A DNA stretch of 11,607 nt from Anaerolineales bacterium UBA6131 (lineage in GTDB: Bacteria; Chloroflexota; Anaerolineae; UBA2200): assembly GCA_002435875.1 (NCBI GenBank), contig DIVN01000190.1:7472-19078 (forward strand), read 5' to 3'. Position 1 is the stretch's first letter. The number at the start of each line of letters is the position of its first letter. A model generated the notes under the pieces. That model ran no database searches. It had not been told where the DNA came from and worked only from the letters and a program-made list of their open reading frames with translations. The translations under genes were made by a program, and so were the position numbers. Below, in pieces: positions 1 through 7,682 of this stretch.

Positions 1-572
1 AGATAGTCTGCAAGCGCTTCTTGCGCCTCATCATACAGTCTCCGCGCCTCAACGAGCTGCATCTCGAGGCCTGGCAAAACACCCGCGCGCTCGCTGTAAA
101 GAGCATTTGCATACTTCACGAAGACCTCGGCCCAGGCCGTTGCCAGCCGTTCGGCCTCAGCGCTCGTGTCCGCGCGAACCACAATCTGCATCAGATTCGT
201 CCCCTCAACAGCGGTGACATTCACTTTGCTGGCAAGCGCGCCGGGGGCGAGGTTTCTGATCCCTTGCTGCCCTTCCATTTCTGCGACAACTTCGCGCTCC
301 ACCTGAAGGTTCCTTGCCAACAGCGCAAGTGTCCTGCGGAAGCTTGCGGCGTCCATGATCCGCCAGTCCGTGACCGTCTGGTAGTTGGGCTCAAGTTTGA
401 TTTGCGCTGTCTCACCCGTCACAAGGATCGAGGCGACCGCCTCATACTGCCGCGGCATCAAGAGCCACACCAACACCGCAACTGCCATGACAATCACCAC
501 TGCCGCTACCAGCCTCAGCCACCGCCGGCGCGCGAGCGCCACCCATTCACGAACTACATCTTCAAGACTCAT
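1..572 (-). CDS. Wzz/GumC-type polysaccharide chain-length regulator, N-terminal part (C-terminus beyond window)
   Basis: The minus-strand frame from the ATG at 572 stays open to the window edge for 190 codons, so the C-terminal part is missing. The N-terminus is a short cytoplasmic arm (MSLEDVVREW...) followed by one hydrophobic segment at about residues 20-39, then the outward-facing domain beginning MPRQYEAVASILV. This is the layout of the Wzz family (inner-membrane co-polymerases), in which TM1 is followed by a periplasmic domain that sets polymer length. Residues about 165-190 (MQLVEARRLYDEAQEAL) look like the start of the coiled coil of that domain. The start has a clear Shine-Dalgarno GGAGGT (complement of 583-588) 10 nt upstream. 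It lies 115 nt after the aminotransferase and is probably in the same operon. Whether a Wzc-like kinase domain is fused at the C-terminus cannot be seen. Confidence 0.85.
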   Translation of the reverse strand, partial: MSLEDVVREWVALARRRWLRLVAAVVIVMAVAVLVWLLMPRQYEAVASILVTGETAQIKLEPNYQTVTDWRIMDAASFRRTLALLARNLQVEREVVAEMEGQQGIRNLAPGALASKVNVTAVEGTNLMQIVVRADTSAEAERLATAWAEVFVKYANALYSERAGVLPGLEMQLVEARRLYDEAQEALADY

Positions 573-687
573 TTTCAATCGCACCTCCCTCCGAGAATGG
601 TCAGAGGTCTCGTCGCGACCTCCGTGTCTGCGCAATCCACGTCAAGACCCAAACATGCAACTGCACGAAAATCCAAAGCGTCTCGTT

Positions 688-1788
688 CTACGCCAACGAC
701 CGAACCGCCTGTGCCACAGCAATGACCTGTTCTTCGGTCAACTCTGGATACATCGGAAGCGAGAGCGCCTCCTGTCCAAGTGCCTCGGCAACAGGGAAAT
801 CTCCCTTCGCGTATCCCAGAGAACCGTACGCCGGCTGCAGGTGAATCGGCAAAGGGTAGTGGATGCCGGCGGAGATGCCCTGCTCGCGCAAACTCTTCAG
901 CGCGGCATCCCTGTTCGCGATTCGCACCACGTACAGGTGGTACACCGGCTCGACATGCGGGGTGACGCCCATCTGCCTCACCGAAGGGCAGCCGCTGAAT
1001 TCGCGATCATACCACAGCGCTCTCTCGCGTCTGGCCCTGTTCCACTCGTCAAGGTGCCTCAGTTTCACTCGGAGCACAGCGGCCTGCAACGCATCCATGC
1101 GGCTGTTGCGGCCCACATGCGTGTGTATATACTTGTCCAGGCGCCCGTGGTCATGCTGGAGCCGCACAGCATCGGCGAGACGCTCATCGTTCGTCGTGAC
1201 CGCTCCGGCATCGCCATACGCGCCCAGATTCTTTCCGGGATAGAAGCTGAAGCCTGCGATATTGCCAATGGACCCGGCCCGCACCCCGTTGTATCGAGCG
1301 CCATGCGCCTGGGCGGCATCTTCCACAATCGGCAGATGGTGCTCGAGCGCGATCTTTTGCAGCAAGGCCATGTCCGGCATGCTGCCATAGAGGTGCACAG
1401 GCAGAAGGGCCCGCGTGTTCGGGGTTATCGCGCCTTCGACCTTCGACACGTCCATGAGGCCTGTCGCGGGATCTGAATCGACAAGAACGGGCTTCGCTCC
1501 GCATAACACGACCGCCTCAGCAGTTGCGGCAAACGTCATGGTCGGCATTACCACTTCATCTCCCGGTCCGATGCCCAGAGCCCTCATGGCCATCTCCAGC
1601 GCGTCCGTACCGTTACCACAACCGATGGTGTAGGTCACTCCGCAATAGTCCGCAAACTCTTCTTCGAAGCTGCTCACCTGTTCGCCGCCAATGAACATGG
1701 AGGTCTCGAGTACCCCCTGCAACGCCGGGTAGATCTCATTTTGTATAGTTTTGAATTGCGCTTTTAGATCAACCAGCGGTATTGACAC
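688..1788 (-). CDS. DegT/DnrJ/EryC1/StrS family PLP-dependent sugar-nucleotide aminotransferase (WbpE/WlbC-like)
   Basis: This is a cytoplasmic aminotransferase of the sugar-nucleotide class. It is predicted to transfer an amino group, probably from glutamate, to the 3-keto group of a UDP-N-acetyl-hexosaminuronic acid. Family hallmarks are the N-terminal IPLVDLKAQF, the cofactor-binding GCGNGTDAL loop, VMPTMTFAATAEAV, the aspartate of the IVEDAAQAHGA motif (about D157) that pairs with the pyridine nitrogen, and the Schiff-base lysine in FSFYPGKNLGAYGDAGA (about K186). The C-terminal SAGIHYPLPIHLQPAY motif is also typical. The length of 366 residues is full size. I choose GTG at 1788 because a purine-rich GGGAGAGAGA lies just upstream and the protein then begins at the conserved IPLVDLKAQF; a TTG at 1803 would add only five residues. 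The gene starts 51 nt after the preceding glycosyltransferase. The substrate is inferred from the neighbouring dehydrogenase and acetyltransferase; other amino-sugar products are possible. Confidence 0.94.
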   Translation of the reverse strand: MSIPLVDLKAQFKTIQNEIYPALQGVLETSMFIGGEQVSSFEEEFADYCGVTYTIGCGNGTDALEMAMRALGIGPGDEVVMPTMTFAATAEAVVLCGAKPVLVDSDPATGLMDVSKVEGAITPNTRALLPVHLYGSMPDMALLQKIALEHHLPIVEDAAQAHGARYNGVRAGSIGNIAGFSFYPGKNLGAYGDAGAVTTNDERLADAVRLQHDHGRLDKYIHTHVGRNSRMDALQAAVLRVKLRHLDEWNRARRERALWYDREFSGCPSVRQMGVTPHVEPVYHLYVVRIANRDAALKSLREQGISAGIHYPLPIHLQPAYGSLGYAKGDFPVAEALGQEALSLPMYPELTEEQVIAVAQAVRSLA

Positions 1789-1839
1789 GGTTCTCTCTCC
1801 CAATAGCAGAATTCCTGCAGAACAGCCAGCGAATTGCCT

Positions 1840-3057
1840 CTATACTTTGTCTGAGTTTCTATGCACAACCTTGTCGTAGGCCTGCAAATACGCCTGGGAT
1901 TGCTGGGGCCAGCCAAGCGCCTCCTCGATGCGCCGGCGTCCCTTCTGGCCCATGCTCCTGCGCAGCTCCTCATCCCTCAGAAGGCAGGCGATCTTCTCTG
2001 CGAGGTCATGCGTGTCGTTTGGCTGGGCGTACAGGGCGGCATCCTCTGCCATCCAGCGCGTGCCCGGCAGATCAAACGCCACAATCGGCCTCGCCATTGA
2101 CATGTACTCCATGATCTTGTTGAATGCGCCGAACTTGCTGTATGCCGTGAGCGGGATCGGATCGACGCAGACGTCGGCGACGGATAGGTAAGCGCGGATC
2201 ATGTCCATATCGGCCCACCCGGTGAAACGCACATGTCGCTCAAGCCCCAGTTCCTTGCACATCGTTCGAAGAGCCTCCAGTGAGTCGCCGTCTCCCATCA
2301 GTGCGAAGAGGACATCGTCATACCCCAGCTGATGGACCAGATGGTCAGCGGCTCCAATCAGCACGTCTACGCCGTCCTGTGGGTTCATAACACCAAGGAA
2401 GCAGACCATCCATCGCCTTCCGCCTTTTAGCGAGGTATCTGGCGACAGCGGTTTGAGGGCCTCGGGATCTGGACCGCTACGCACGACCGCAATGCTCTGA
2501 GGCGGAACTCCGCAGCGCGTACCGGCAATTTGGGCCACGTGCTCGTTGACCGCAATCAACGCATCTGCGGACCGGTACGTCATTCGCTCCAGCCATAGCA
2601 GGACCTTGTACAATGCACCCTTCTTCTCAAACCGGGCCTCATACATCTCCGGCGACAGATCATGGTGGTCGAAAATGAATCGTTTGCCCAGCATCTGGTA
2701 CAGCCGGCCAATTATCCAGAACGTTTCGGGGGGATTGCACGCCTGAAAGATGTCGAAACCTTCACGAACCGCAATCACCACCGAAAGCACCAGCGTGGCA
2801 AGCCAGCAATACACGAATTCGACCAGAAAGCTCAGCGCTCCGGACGTGAGTGGAGGAGCCGGGTATCGGTAGATCTCCACTCCGTCGCGCCTCTCATGAA
2901 GCCCCTTATCGTGTTGCCGGCCTGTGGGCGAGATCGTTGACACCCTGTACCCTGCCGACACCAGTGTTTGAGCTTCCGTCCAGACGCGCCGGTCGGCAGG
3001 CATTGAAAGATTCTCTACAACTATCAGCACTCCGGGGCGGCGTTTCTCAGTGGTCAA
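1840..3057 (-). CDS. GT4-family glycosyltransferase (ADRRVW-motif, WbuB-like type)
   Basis: This is a GT-B fold retaining glycosyltransferase predicted to add one sugar to the lipid-linked repeat unit on the cytoplasmic face of the membrane. The N-terminal Rossmann domain begins GVLIVVENLSMPADRRVWTE, typical of this GT4 subgroup, and continues with FDIFQACNPPETFW and FIFDHHDLSPEMYE. A hydrophobic patch at about residues 74-98 may help membrane association. The C-terminal domain carries FTGWADMD, then FGAFNKIMEYMSMARPIVAF, with the conserved glutamate of NKIMEYM (about E317) and the donor-binding region after it. The frame could extend upstream to 3225, but that part lies inside the acetyltransferase and resembles no GT. 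The TTG at 3057 preceded by GGGAGCGAG gives 405 residues and an 11-nt overlap with the upstream gene, which suggests translational coupling. Donor and acceptor sugars cannot be read from the sequence. Confidence 0.92.
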   Translation of the reverse strand: MTTEKRRPGVLIVVENLSMPADRRVWTEAQTLVSAGYRVSTISPTGRQHDKGLHERRDGVEIYRYPAPPLTSGALSFLVEFVYCWLATLVLSVVIAVREGFDIFQACNPPETFWIIGRLYQMLGKRFIFDHHDLSPEMYEARFEKKGALYKVLLWLERMTYRSADALIAVNEHVAQIAGTRCGVPPQSIAVVRSGPDPEALKPLSPDTSLKGGRRWMVCFLGVMNPQDGVDVLIGAADHLVHQLGYDDVLFALMGDGDSLEALRTMCKELGLERHVRFTGWADMDMIRAYLSVADVCVDPIPLTAYSKFGAFNKIMEYMSMARPIVAFDLPGTRWMAEDAALYAQPNDTHDLAEKIACLLRDEELRRSMGQKGRRRIEEALGWPQQSQAYLQAYDKVVHRNSDKV

Positions 3058-3964
3058 CTTCTCGCTCCCGGCCCGCCTCAGGATAGGGACCGTCGCAGAG
3101 TCCAGAGCGGCACCTAAGGTCCCCAGCCCAGCAGATGATTTTTGCAGGCACCCCGACAACAACGGCAGTGGCAGGCACGTCCTTTGTGACAACGGCCCCT
3201 GCTCCCACAAGGGCATTTTCACCAATCGTAATTCCCGGGCCTACAGTTACATTCGCGCTGACCTTCGCGCCGCGCTTGACAGTCGCTCCCTTCATGCACT
3301 GCTTGGCATACGCGCAGCGCGGGTGCAGCGTATTGGTCAGCATCGCGCCCATTGTGATGTATGAGTCATCCTCCATTACGGAGTACTGAGATATGGTGAC
3401 CTTGGTGTGTATGGTGACGCGGCTGCCAATAGTCGCAAAACCATCCAGGCACGCGCCTGTGCCAATCGTGGTGTGATCGCCGACCAGAACACATTCACGG
3501 ATCAGAGCGCCGTGTCCGCAGTTCAGATGCTCGCCAAAGACCGTCTTGGCGTAGATCGCCGTATGGGAGCGCACAATCGAATCGGATCCGATTTTCACGA
3601 CGGGTTCCCAGCCATCGGCGGCACCCTTGTAGTCATACTTCCCCTTTGGAAGAATGCCCAGCAGCACCATCTCCTGAATTTCAATGCGGCTGCCCAGCAC
3701 TGCATTGCGTACAACCGAATGGCAGCCTACGCTGCAGTCATCGCCCATCTGAACCCGCGGCCCGATCACGGCGCCCGCTCCGCAGTTGAAGTTCGCGCCG
3801 ATCCGGCAGCCCGCGTGAACTACCGCAAAGGGGCCGATGACCGCATCTGCGCCGATTACAGTGGACCCCGCCTCCTCATCATCGGCGGGGATTCCGACAA
3901 GCGCTGTCTCGTCTATGCGCGCTCCAGCCCCGACGCTCACATCACCAATCCCGCGAAAGCCCAT
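3047..3964 (-). CDS. Left-handed beta-helix (hexapeptide repeat) N-acetyltransferase with tandem helix domains, WbpD/WlbB-like C-terminal half
   Basis: The product is predicted to acetylate the 3-amino group of a UDP-2-acetamido-3-amino-2,3-dideoxy-hexuronic acid using acetyl-CoA. Hexapeptide repeats run through nearly the whole 305 residues. A first block (about 8-105, such as VIGPFAVVHAGCRIGANFN) is followed by an inserted stretch (about 105-122, LPKGKYDYKGAADGWEP). A second block (about 123-275) follows. It ends in the WbpD/WlbB-type signature YITMGAMLTNTLHPR, MKGATVKRGAKVSANVTV and ALVGAGAVVTKDVPATAVVV-GVPAKII. N211 of LTNTLHPR probably matches the conserved asparagine of that family. WbpD-type enzymes are about 190-200 residues, so this protein is roughly 100 residues longer, with an extra N-terminal helix domain and a Cys/Arg-rich tail of about 28 residues. 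The ATG at 3964 has a GGAGGT 4 nt upstream. The gene lies 42 nt after the oxidoreductase that would act earlier in the same pathway. Confidence 0.92.
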   Translation of the reverse strand: MGFRGIGDVSVGAGARIDETALVGIPADDEEAGSTVIGADAVIGPFAVVHAGCRIGANFNCGAGAVIGPRVQMGDDCSVGCHSVVRNAVLGSRIEIQEMVLLGILPKGKYDYKGAADGWEPVVKIGSDSIVRSHTAIYAKTVFGEHLNCGHGALIRECVLVGDHTTIGTGACLDGFATIGSRVTIHTKVTISQYSVMEDDSYITMGAMLTNTLHPRCAYAKQCMKGATVKRGAKVSANVTVGPGITIGENALVGAGAVVTKDVPATAVVVGVPAKIICWAGDLRCRSGLCDGPYPEAGREREVDH

Positions 3965-4006
3965 CCATACCTCCGTTCCACAAGAATACCCACACGCAAC
4001 GCTAGG

Positions 4007-5068
4007 CTAAGCCTCACTGCCGGTGAGGAGTGTCGAGCGAGCGATCGCCTCTCGTTGGCCGTTGTGCCGCATTGAGTTCTGCGCAGCTTCGAGCACCTGG
4101 GTCACTTGAAGGCCAAACTTACCATCACTCAGACACTTTTCTCGCTCCTCCACGCAGGCCACGAAATGGGCGCAGACATTCCTCAGTGGCTCCTCGGTGC
4201 CTATCTTCGGGACATAGATGTCGCTGGTCCTGCGCGTAAGCTGGAATTCGTGGTAGGATGCAAAGGGCAGCCGCTCGCGCACCATCTCGTCCCGATCGAG
4301 AATGCCCGTGTCAAAGACGGCAATCTGCCTGTCGACATCGGTGTCATCATAGACGACCATTTTCTCGACACCCACGACTGTCATCCGTCGGACCTTGCAG
4401 GGGTCAAGCCAACTCAGGTGAACATGCGCGCTGACGTCATCGGGAAACCTGAAGTCAAGAAACGCGACATCCGCGATATCCCTTCTGAGATAGGCATAGC
4501 CGACTGCGGACACGGATTCGGGCATCGCCCCGAGCAGGTACAGAAGGATGGAAACGTCGTGAGGGCCCAGGTTCCACAGCACATCGACATCGGTCCGAAC
4601 GCGTCCGAGATTCAGCCGAGCGCCATGTAGGTACAGGATTCTGCCCAGCTGCCCTGACGCAATCAGCTCGCGCAGCTTGATGACCGGGGGCGAGAACAGA
4701 AATGTGTGCCCCGCCATGAGCACGCGCCCACTCTGCTCTGCCAGTTGAATCAGCTCACGCGCTTCCGCCACGGACATCGCCAGCGGTTTCTCCACAAGAA
4801 CGCTCTTTCCTGCAGACAGCGCCTCGCGCGCCAGCGGCCCATGCGTATGCGCGGGCGTGGCCAGCACCACTCCGTCCACAGTCGGATCTTCCAGGAATGA
4901 GCGAGCATCGCGCGACACGGCAAGTCCAGGGTAGGTTGCCTGGATCGTCGACAACAAGTCCGCACGGGTATCGGCAATTCCACAAAGCGGGGAGCCCGGC
5001 AGCATGGCCAGGTTGCGTGCCAGGTTCGGGCCCCAGTATCCATATCCGATCAGCGCGATTTTGGTCAT
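4007..5068 (-). CDS. Gfo/Idh/MocA family NAD(P)-dependent sugar-nucleotide 3-dehydrogenase (WbpB/WlbA-like)
   Basis: The 353-residue cytoplasmic oxidoreductase is predicted to oxidise C3 of a UDP-N-acetyl-hexosaminuronic acid, making the 3-keto substrate for the aminotransferase. The Rossmann domain starts IALIGYGYWGPNLARNLA (dinucleotide loop GYGYWG, residues 8-13). The family lysine is in VEKPLAMS (K94), and the second catalytic region is WNLGPHDVSILLYLLG (H170, D171) at the start of the C-terminal domain. MAGHTFLFSPPV and LYLHGARLNLGRVR are typical of the polysaccharide-cluster branch of this family. Its ATG overlaps the stop of the upstream glycosyltransferase by 4 nt (ATGA), so translation is probably coupled. 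The family also covers inositol and other sugar dehydrogenases. The assignment to 3-dehydrogenation rests on the DegT and WbpD-like neighbours and is inference. Confidence 0.94.
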   Translation of the reverse strand: MTKIALIGYGYWGPNLARNLAMLPGSPLCGIADTRADLLSTIQATYPGLAVSRDARSFLEDPTVDGVVLATPAHTHGPLAREALSAGKSVLVEKPLAMSVAEARELIQLAEQSGRVLMAGHTFLFSPPVIKLRELIASGQLGRILYLHGARLNLGRVRTDVDVLWNLGPHDVSILLYLLGAMPESVSAVGYAYLRRDIADVAFLDFRFPDDVSAHVHLSWLDPCKVRRMTVVGVEKMVVYDDTDVDRQIAVFDTGILDRDEMVRERLPFASYHEFQLTRRTSDIYVPKIGTEEPLRNVCAHFVACVEEREKCLSDGKFGLQVTQVLEAAQNSMRHNGQREAIARSTLLTGSEA

Positions 5069-6036
5069 GAGACAGCTCCTGTGTTCTGCGATATCAGGCC
5101 GCGATAGAGGCCCACCACTCGGGCCGCAATCATGTCCTGCCCCAGATGCATGACGGCTTCGCGCCCGCCAACCCGGCCGCGATAGTCGAGCGCCCTTCGG
5201 ATGCCCTCAGTGATTGCGGCAGGCGAGCGTTCCACAAGGAAACACCCCGGCACCCGGCTGATCTGGTCGGGAACGTCCCCAACGGGCACCGACACGATGG
5301 GGAGATTGCACGCCATGGCCTCCTTGATCACCATCGGAGAACCCTCGCGGTCAGAGGTCAGCGCCAGCACATCGCAGGCGTTCATGATTGCGGGCATGTG
5401 CTCGTAGGGACGAGGCTCAGAGAGCACGAATGGCTCCACGGATGGGTCGCTTGCCCGCAATAGGGTCATTGCTTCCAGAAAAAGATCGTAGCGCTTCAGT
5501 GAACGCGCTGGATCGCTGGCGAACAACACATATCGAGGTCGCTCGGGAAGGCCAATCGCTTTCCTTGCCTGGGCTTGATCCATGGGTCTGAACATCTCGA
5601 GGTCAACGCCCATCGGCACCACGGCAGCATCCTCGCGGCCCAGCAGCTGCTTCATTTCCGCGCTCACCACAATAATCCCATCCGCCCACCGGAGGGTGCC
5701 CCACTTGGACAACCTTGCCGGAAAGCCGGGAGACATCACATCGCTGCCATGCAGCGTTACGAGCAGCGGCGTGCGCCCGCGAAACACGGCCCCAACAGCG
5801 CTCAACCCGTAATGAGCGTGCAGCAGGTCATACTTCTTCCTGCGCATGGCATTGTATACCCGAAACGGCGCGATCAAGTAGTTCAGCTTGTTTTCCTGGC
5901 CGCGTATGACCAAAAGATCATAGTGAATGTCGGGGTACGCGCGGCAGATGGCTTTCACCTGCTCGCGCACAAACACGCCAGTGAAGGTGTGTGTGCCCCC
6001 GCGCGGCCATAGATTCGTGACGAGGAGTACTTCCAT
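5065..6036 (-). CDS. GT4-family glycosyltransferase
   Basis: The product has 323 residues and a GT-B fold. The N-terminus MEVLLVTNLWPRGGTHTFTG is a typical GT4 beginning with a glycine-rich acceptor loop. The middle contains LLHAHYGLSAVGA, LLVTLHGSDV (family HGSD motif, about residues 96-99), VVSAEMKQLL and VVPMGVDLEMFRP at the domain junction. The C-terminal domain carries the EX7E pair in REGSPMVIKEAMACNLPIV (E231, E239), which binds and activates the nucleotide-sugar donor. I choose the ATG at 6036 over the open-frame limit at 6213 because the protein then begins at the first beta strand; a GGAAGG lies about 10 nt upstream, and the longer N-terminus has no GT character. The gene is slightly short for GT4 (often 350-400) but lacks no motif. 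It would add one sugar of the repeat unit; specificity cannot be told. Confidence 0.92.
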   Translation of the reverse strand: MEVLLVTNLWPRGGTHTFTGVFVREQVKAICRAYPDIHYDLLVIRGQENKLNYLIAPFRVYNAMRRKKYDLLHAHYGLSAVGAVFRGRTPLLVTLHGSDVMSPGFPARLSKWGTLRWADGIIVVSAEMKQLLGREDAAVVPMGVDLEMFRPMDQAQARKAIGLPERPRYVLFASDPARSLKRYDLFLEAMTLLRASDPSVEPFVLSEPRPYEHMPAIMNACDVLALTSDREGSPMVIKEAMACNLPIVSVPVGDVPDQISRVPGCFLVERSPAAITEGIRRALDYRGRVGGREAVMHLGQDMIAARVVGLYRGLISQNTGAVS

Positions 6037-6137
6037 CAGCGCAGTGCCTTCCTTGCAGCCCGCGCCCGGCCACGGATCACGCCCTTGCGCGCCATAGATA
6101 TCCCGCGTTGGTTCCTCGACACTCTGCATTTGCTCAT
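6036..6137 (-). CDS. Possible very basic 33-residue mini-ORF coupled to the downstream glycosyltransferase (doubtful)
   Basis: In the 195-nt gap between the ligase stop and the GT start, an ATG at 6137 preceded by GAGGGT opens a 33-codon frame whose TGA overlaps the GT start (TGATG). The peptide has 12 Lys/Arg among 33 residues (for example ARKGVIRGRARAARKALR) and no recognisable domain. It could be a leader peptide that couples translation, or chance. The G+C preference at third positions is compatible with coding, but the frame is too short to prove it. It could also be the end of a longer degraded frame that runs up into the ligase region to 6314. Confidence 0.2.
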   Translation of the reverse strand: MSKCRVSRNQRGISMARKGVIRGRARAARKALR

Positions 6138-6231
6138 CCAGCACCCTCGAGCCACCTTGGCAACGCGCAAGGCGCGACGCCGCTCGAATCCCCGCCGGTC
6201 TGCAGCGGGGCATCCCGATTTCGCCCGCCCT

Positions 6232-7677
6232 TCATGAATCGACCGCAGGCCTGCCCTCCGTGGTAGACTTGAGTCGCCAGACGAGCCCGCAAAGTAGCCA
6301 GAAATACACGCCAAGAGAGGGCAGATGGATCAAACTCGCGAACAGGTTATTGGACAGGTGTGTCACCAGCCCGCCTAGAATGCCAAGACTGACTAAGTTC
6401 ATGCTGTGTTGGCTCATAAAGTCGGTGCGTCGAAAAACCTGAAACGCTTGTTTCAAACTGAGGCCCGCAAGCCAGACCATCGCGACCACAGCGAGTAGCC
6501 CTTGCTCGACTCCGTAGAACAAAAACGTGTTGTGCGGGTTGAAAGCCGTTGAGAAGAACCCGACCCCCTGCCAGAACTCGATGGGGAGTTGCGCAAGGCT
6601 CGCCAGGTATTGCCCGGGCCCCACGCCGGCCAGGGGTTTGTCTGCGATCATGTGCAGCGCCGTCAGCCAGAAGCCGGTTCTCTCGGAAAGCGTCCCGCCG
6701 ATTCTGCCCGCGAGGCCAGGAATGGCCATGACCAACAGCAGTGCTACAAAAGCCATCACAGGCACCCATTTGATCAGAAGCCTCAGCCGGCCCTTTGCCG
6801 CGATCATGACCACTATGCCGAGAAGAAGACACGCCATGCTTGCGCGGGTATAGGTGAGCGTGAGGCAGACAATCTGCGGCGCCACTGCGAACGCTCCGAG
6901 CCAACGGCTGCGCCTCGTCGCAAGGCCCATTGCCCAGCCAATCGTCAGGGGAATATTGAGAGCCAGATACCCACCCAGAAAATTCGATCCGCCTCCGGCT
7001 CCGGAGGTGGACAGCGTACCCACCACGCGACTTGTGATCACTCCCCCCACTTGCAGGTAAGATTCGGCCTGAACCAGGCCAATTCCAAGAGGACCGTAGT
7101 AGTCCGTCAGATATGAGAAAATGCCGAATGTACTTTCGATCACCGCGACGAGGATGAGACTCTTGAGCAGCAAGTCTCGAACGCGAGACGTCCTGGTGAA
7201 CGTGTAGGCAATCAGAACTAGCAAGAACGAGATGCCGTTCCGAACGACCCCTTTGGCAAGCAGCGCAACAAGGCTCATGACGCCCTGGGCATTCGCAAGT
7301 GCCGACACAAACCCTGAGGCGATCAAGAGCAAGAACGGAGGCAAGTATGGGCCCACCCAGGTATCCCGCGTGGCATGCCTCAGCAGATGGACCGCGCCAA
7401 ACGATACCACAAGTATGGGTACGATGTCGTCGAGCCCAAAACCCAGCCCCCCAATTTGAGCAGGGGGCACCAGGACCGAAACCGATGCCAGCAGCAGCGT
7501 CGCTTGCGGCGAGAACCATAGCAGCACAGCCCCGGCAAGCATGGGCAGCACAAGGATGGCGTACTGTGGGACGAACCCCACCAGCACACCCAACAGCGTC
7601 GCTCCGGGAGCTAGCGCATACCTTGTTACGTAATCCCTTGTACGTGCAGGGGCGTTTTTCGCTGCCATCAGGGCCAT
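6232..7677 (-). CDS. O-antigen ligase/polymerase family membrane protein (Wzy_C / WaaL-like)
   Basis: This 481-residue polytopic inner-membrane protein has about ten or more hydrophobic segments from residue about 20 to 465 (for example LLGVLVGFVPQYAILVLPML and LLCGLVWRL at the end). The O-antigen ligase-family core is visible. TLTYTRASMACLLLG (R278) is the arginine motif after a TM helix. It is followed by the large outward loop with ERTGFWLTALHMIADKPLAGVGPGQY (about 332-357) and FNPHNTFLFYGVEQGL (H382), which carries the conserved histidine-asparagine pair. Such proteins either polymerise undecaprenyl-linked repeat units (Wzy) or transfer the finished chain to its acceptor (WaaL); sequence alone does not separate the two. 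The start at 7677 lies 5 nt after the flippase stop, with an AGGATAGGAG ribosome site. An ATG at 7668 is an alternative. As the only such gene in the window it is probably the cluster's polymerase. Confidence 0.92.
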   Translation of the reverse strand: MALMAAKNAPARTRDYVTRYALAPGATLLGVLVGFVPQYAILVLPMLAGAVLLWFSPQATLLLASVSVLVPPAQIGGLGFGLDDIVPILVVSFGAVHLLRHATRDTWVGPYLPPFLLLIASGFVSALANAQGVMSLVALLAKGVVRNGISFLLVLIAYTFTRTSRVRDLLLKSLILVAVIESTFGIFSYLTDYYGPLGIGLVQAESYLQVGGVITSRVVGTLSTSGAGGGSNFLGGYLALNIPLTIGWAMGLATRRSRWLGAFAVAPQIVCLTLTYTRASMACLLLGIVVMIAAKGRLRLLIKWVPVMAFVALLLVMAIPGLAGRIGGTLSERTGFWLTALHMIADKPLAGVGPGQYLASLAQLPIEFWQGVGFFSTAFNPHNTFLFYGVEQGLLAVVAMVWLAGLSLKQAFQVFRRTDFMSQHSMNLVSLGILGGLVTHLSNNLFASLIHLPSLGVYFWLLCGLVWRLKSTTEGRPAVDS

Positions 7678-7682
7678 CTCTC

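Noticed and set aside
385..1476. 363-codon plus-strand open frame
   Set aside because: It lies antisense to the aminotransferase and Wzz genes; its protein is rich in Arg, His and Ser with no domain pattern, a mirror of the codon bias of the real genes.
3407..4075. 222-codon plus-strand open frame
   Set aside because: Antisense to the acetyltransferase; no recognisable family, explained by the codon pattern of the hexapeptide repeats.
6347..7519. 390-codon minus-strand open frame
   Set aside because: Out-of-frame shadow of the ligase/polymerase gene, whose own frame has clear membrane segments and family motifs.
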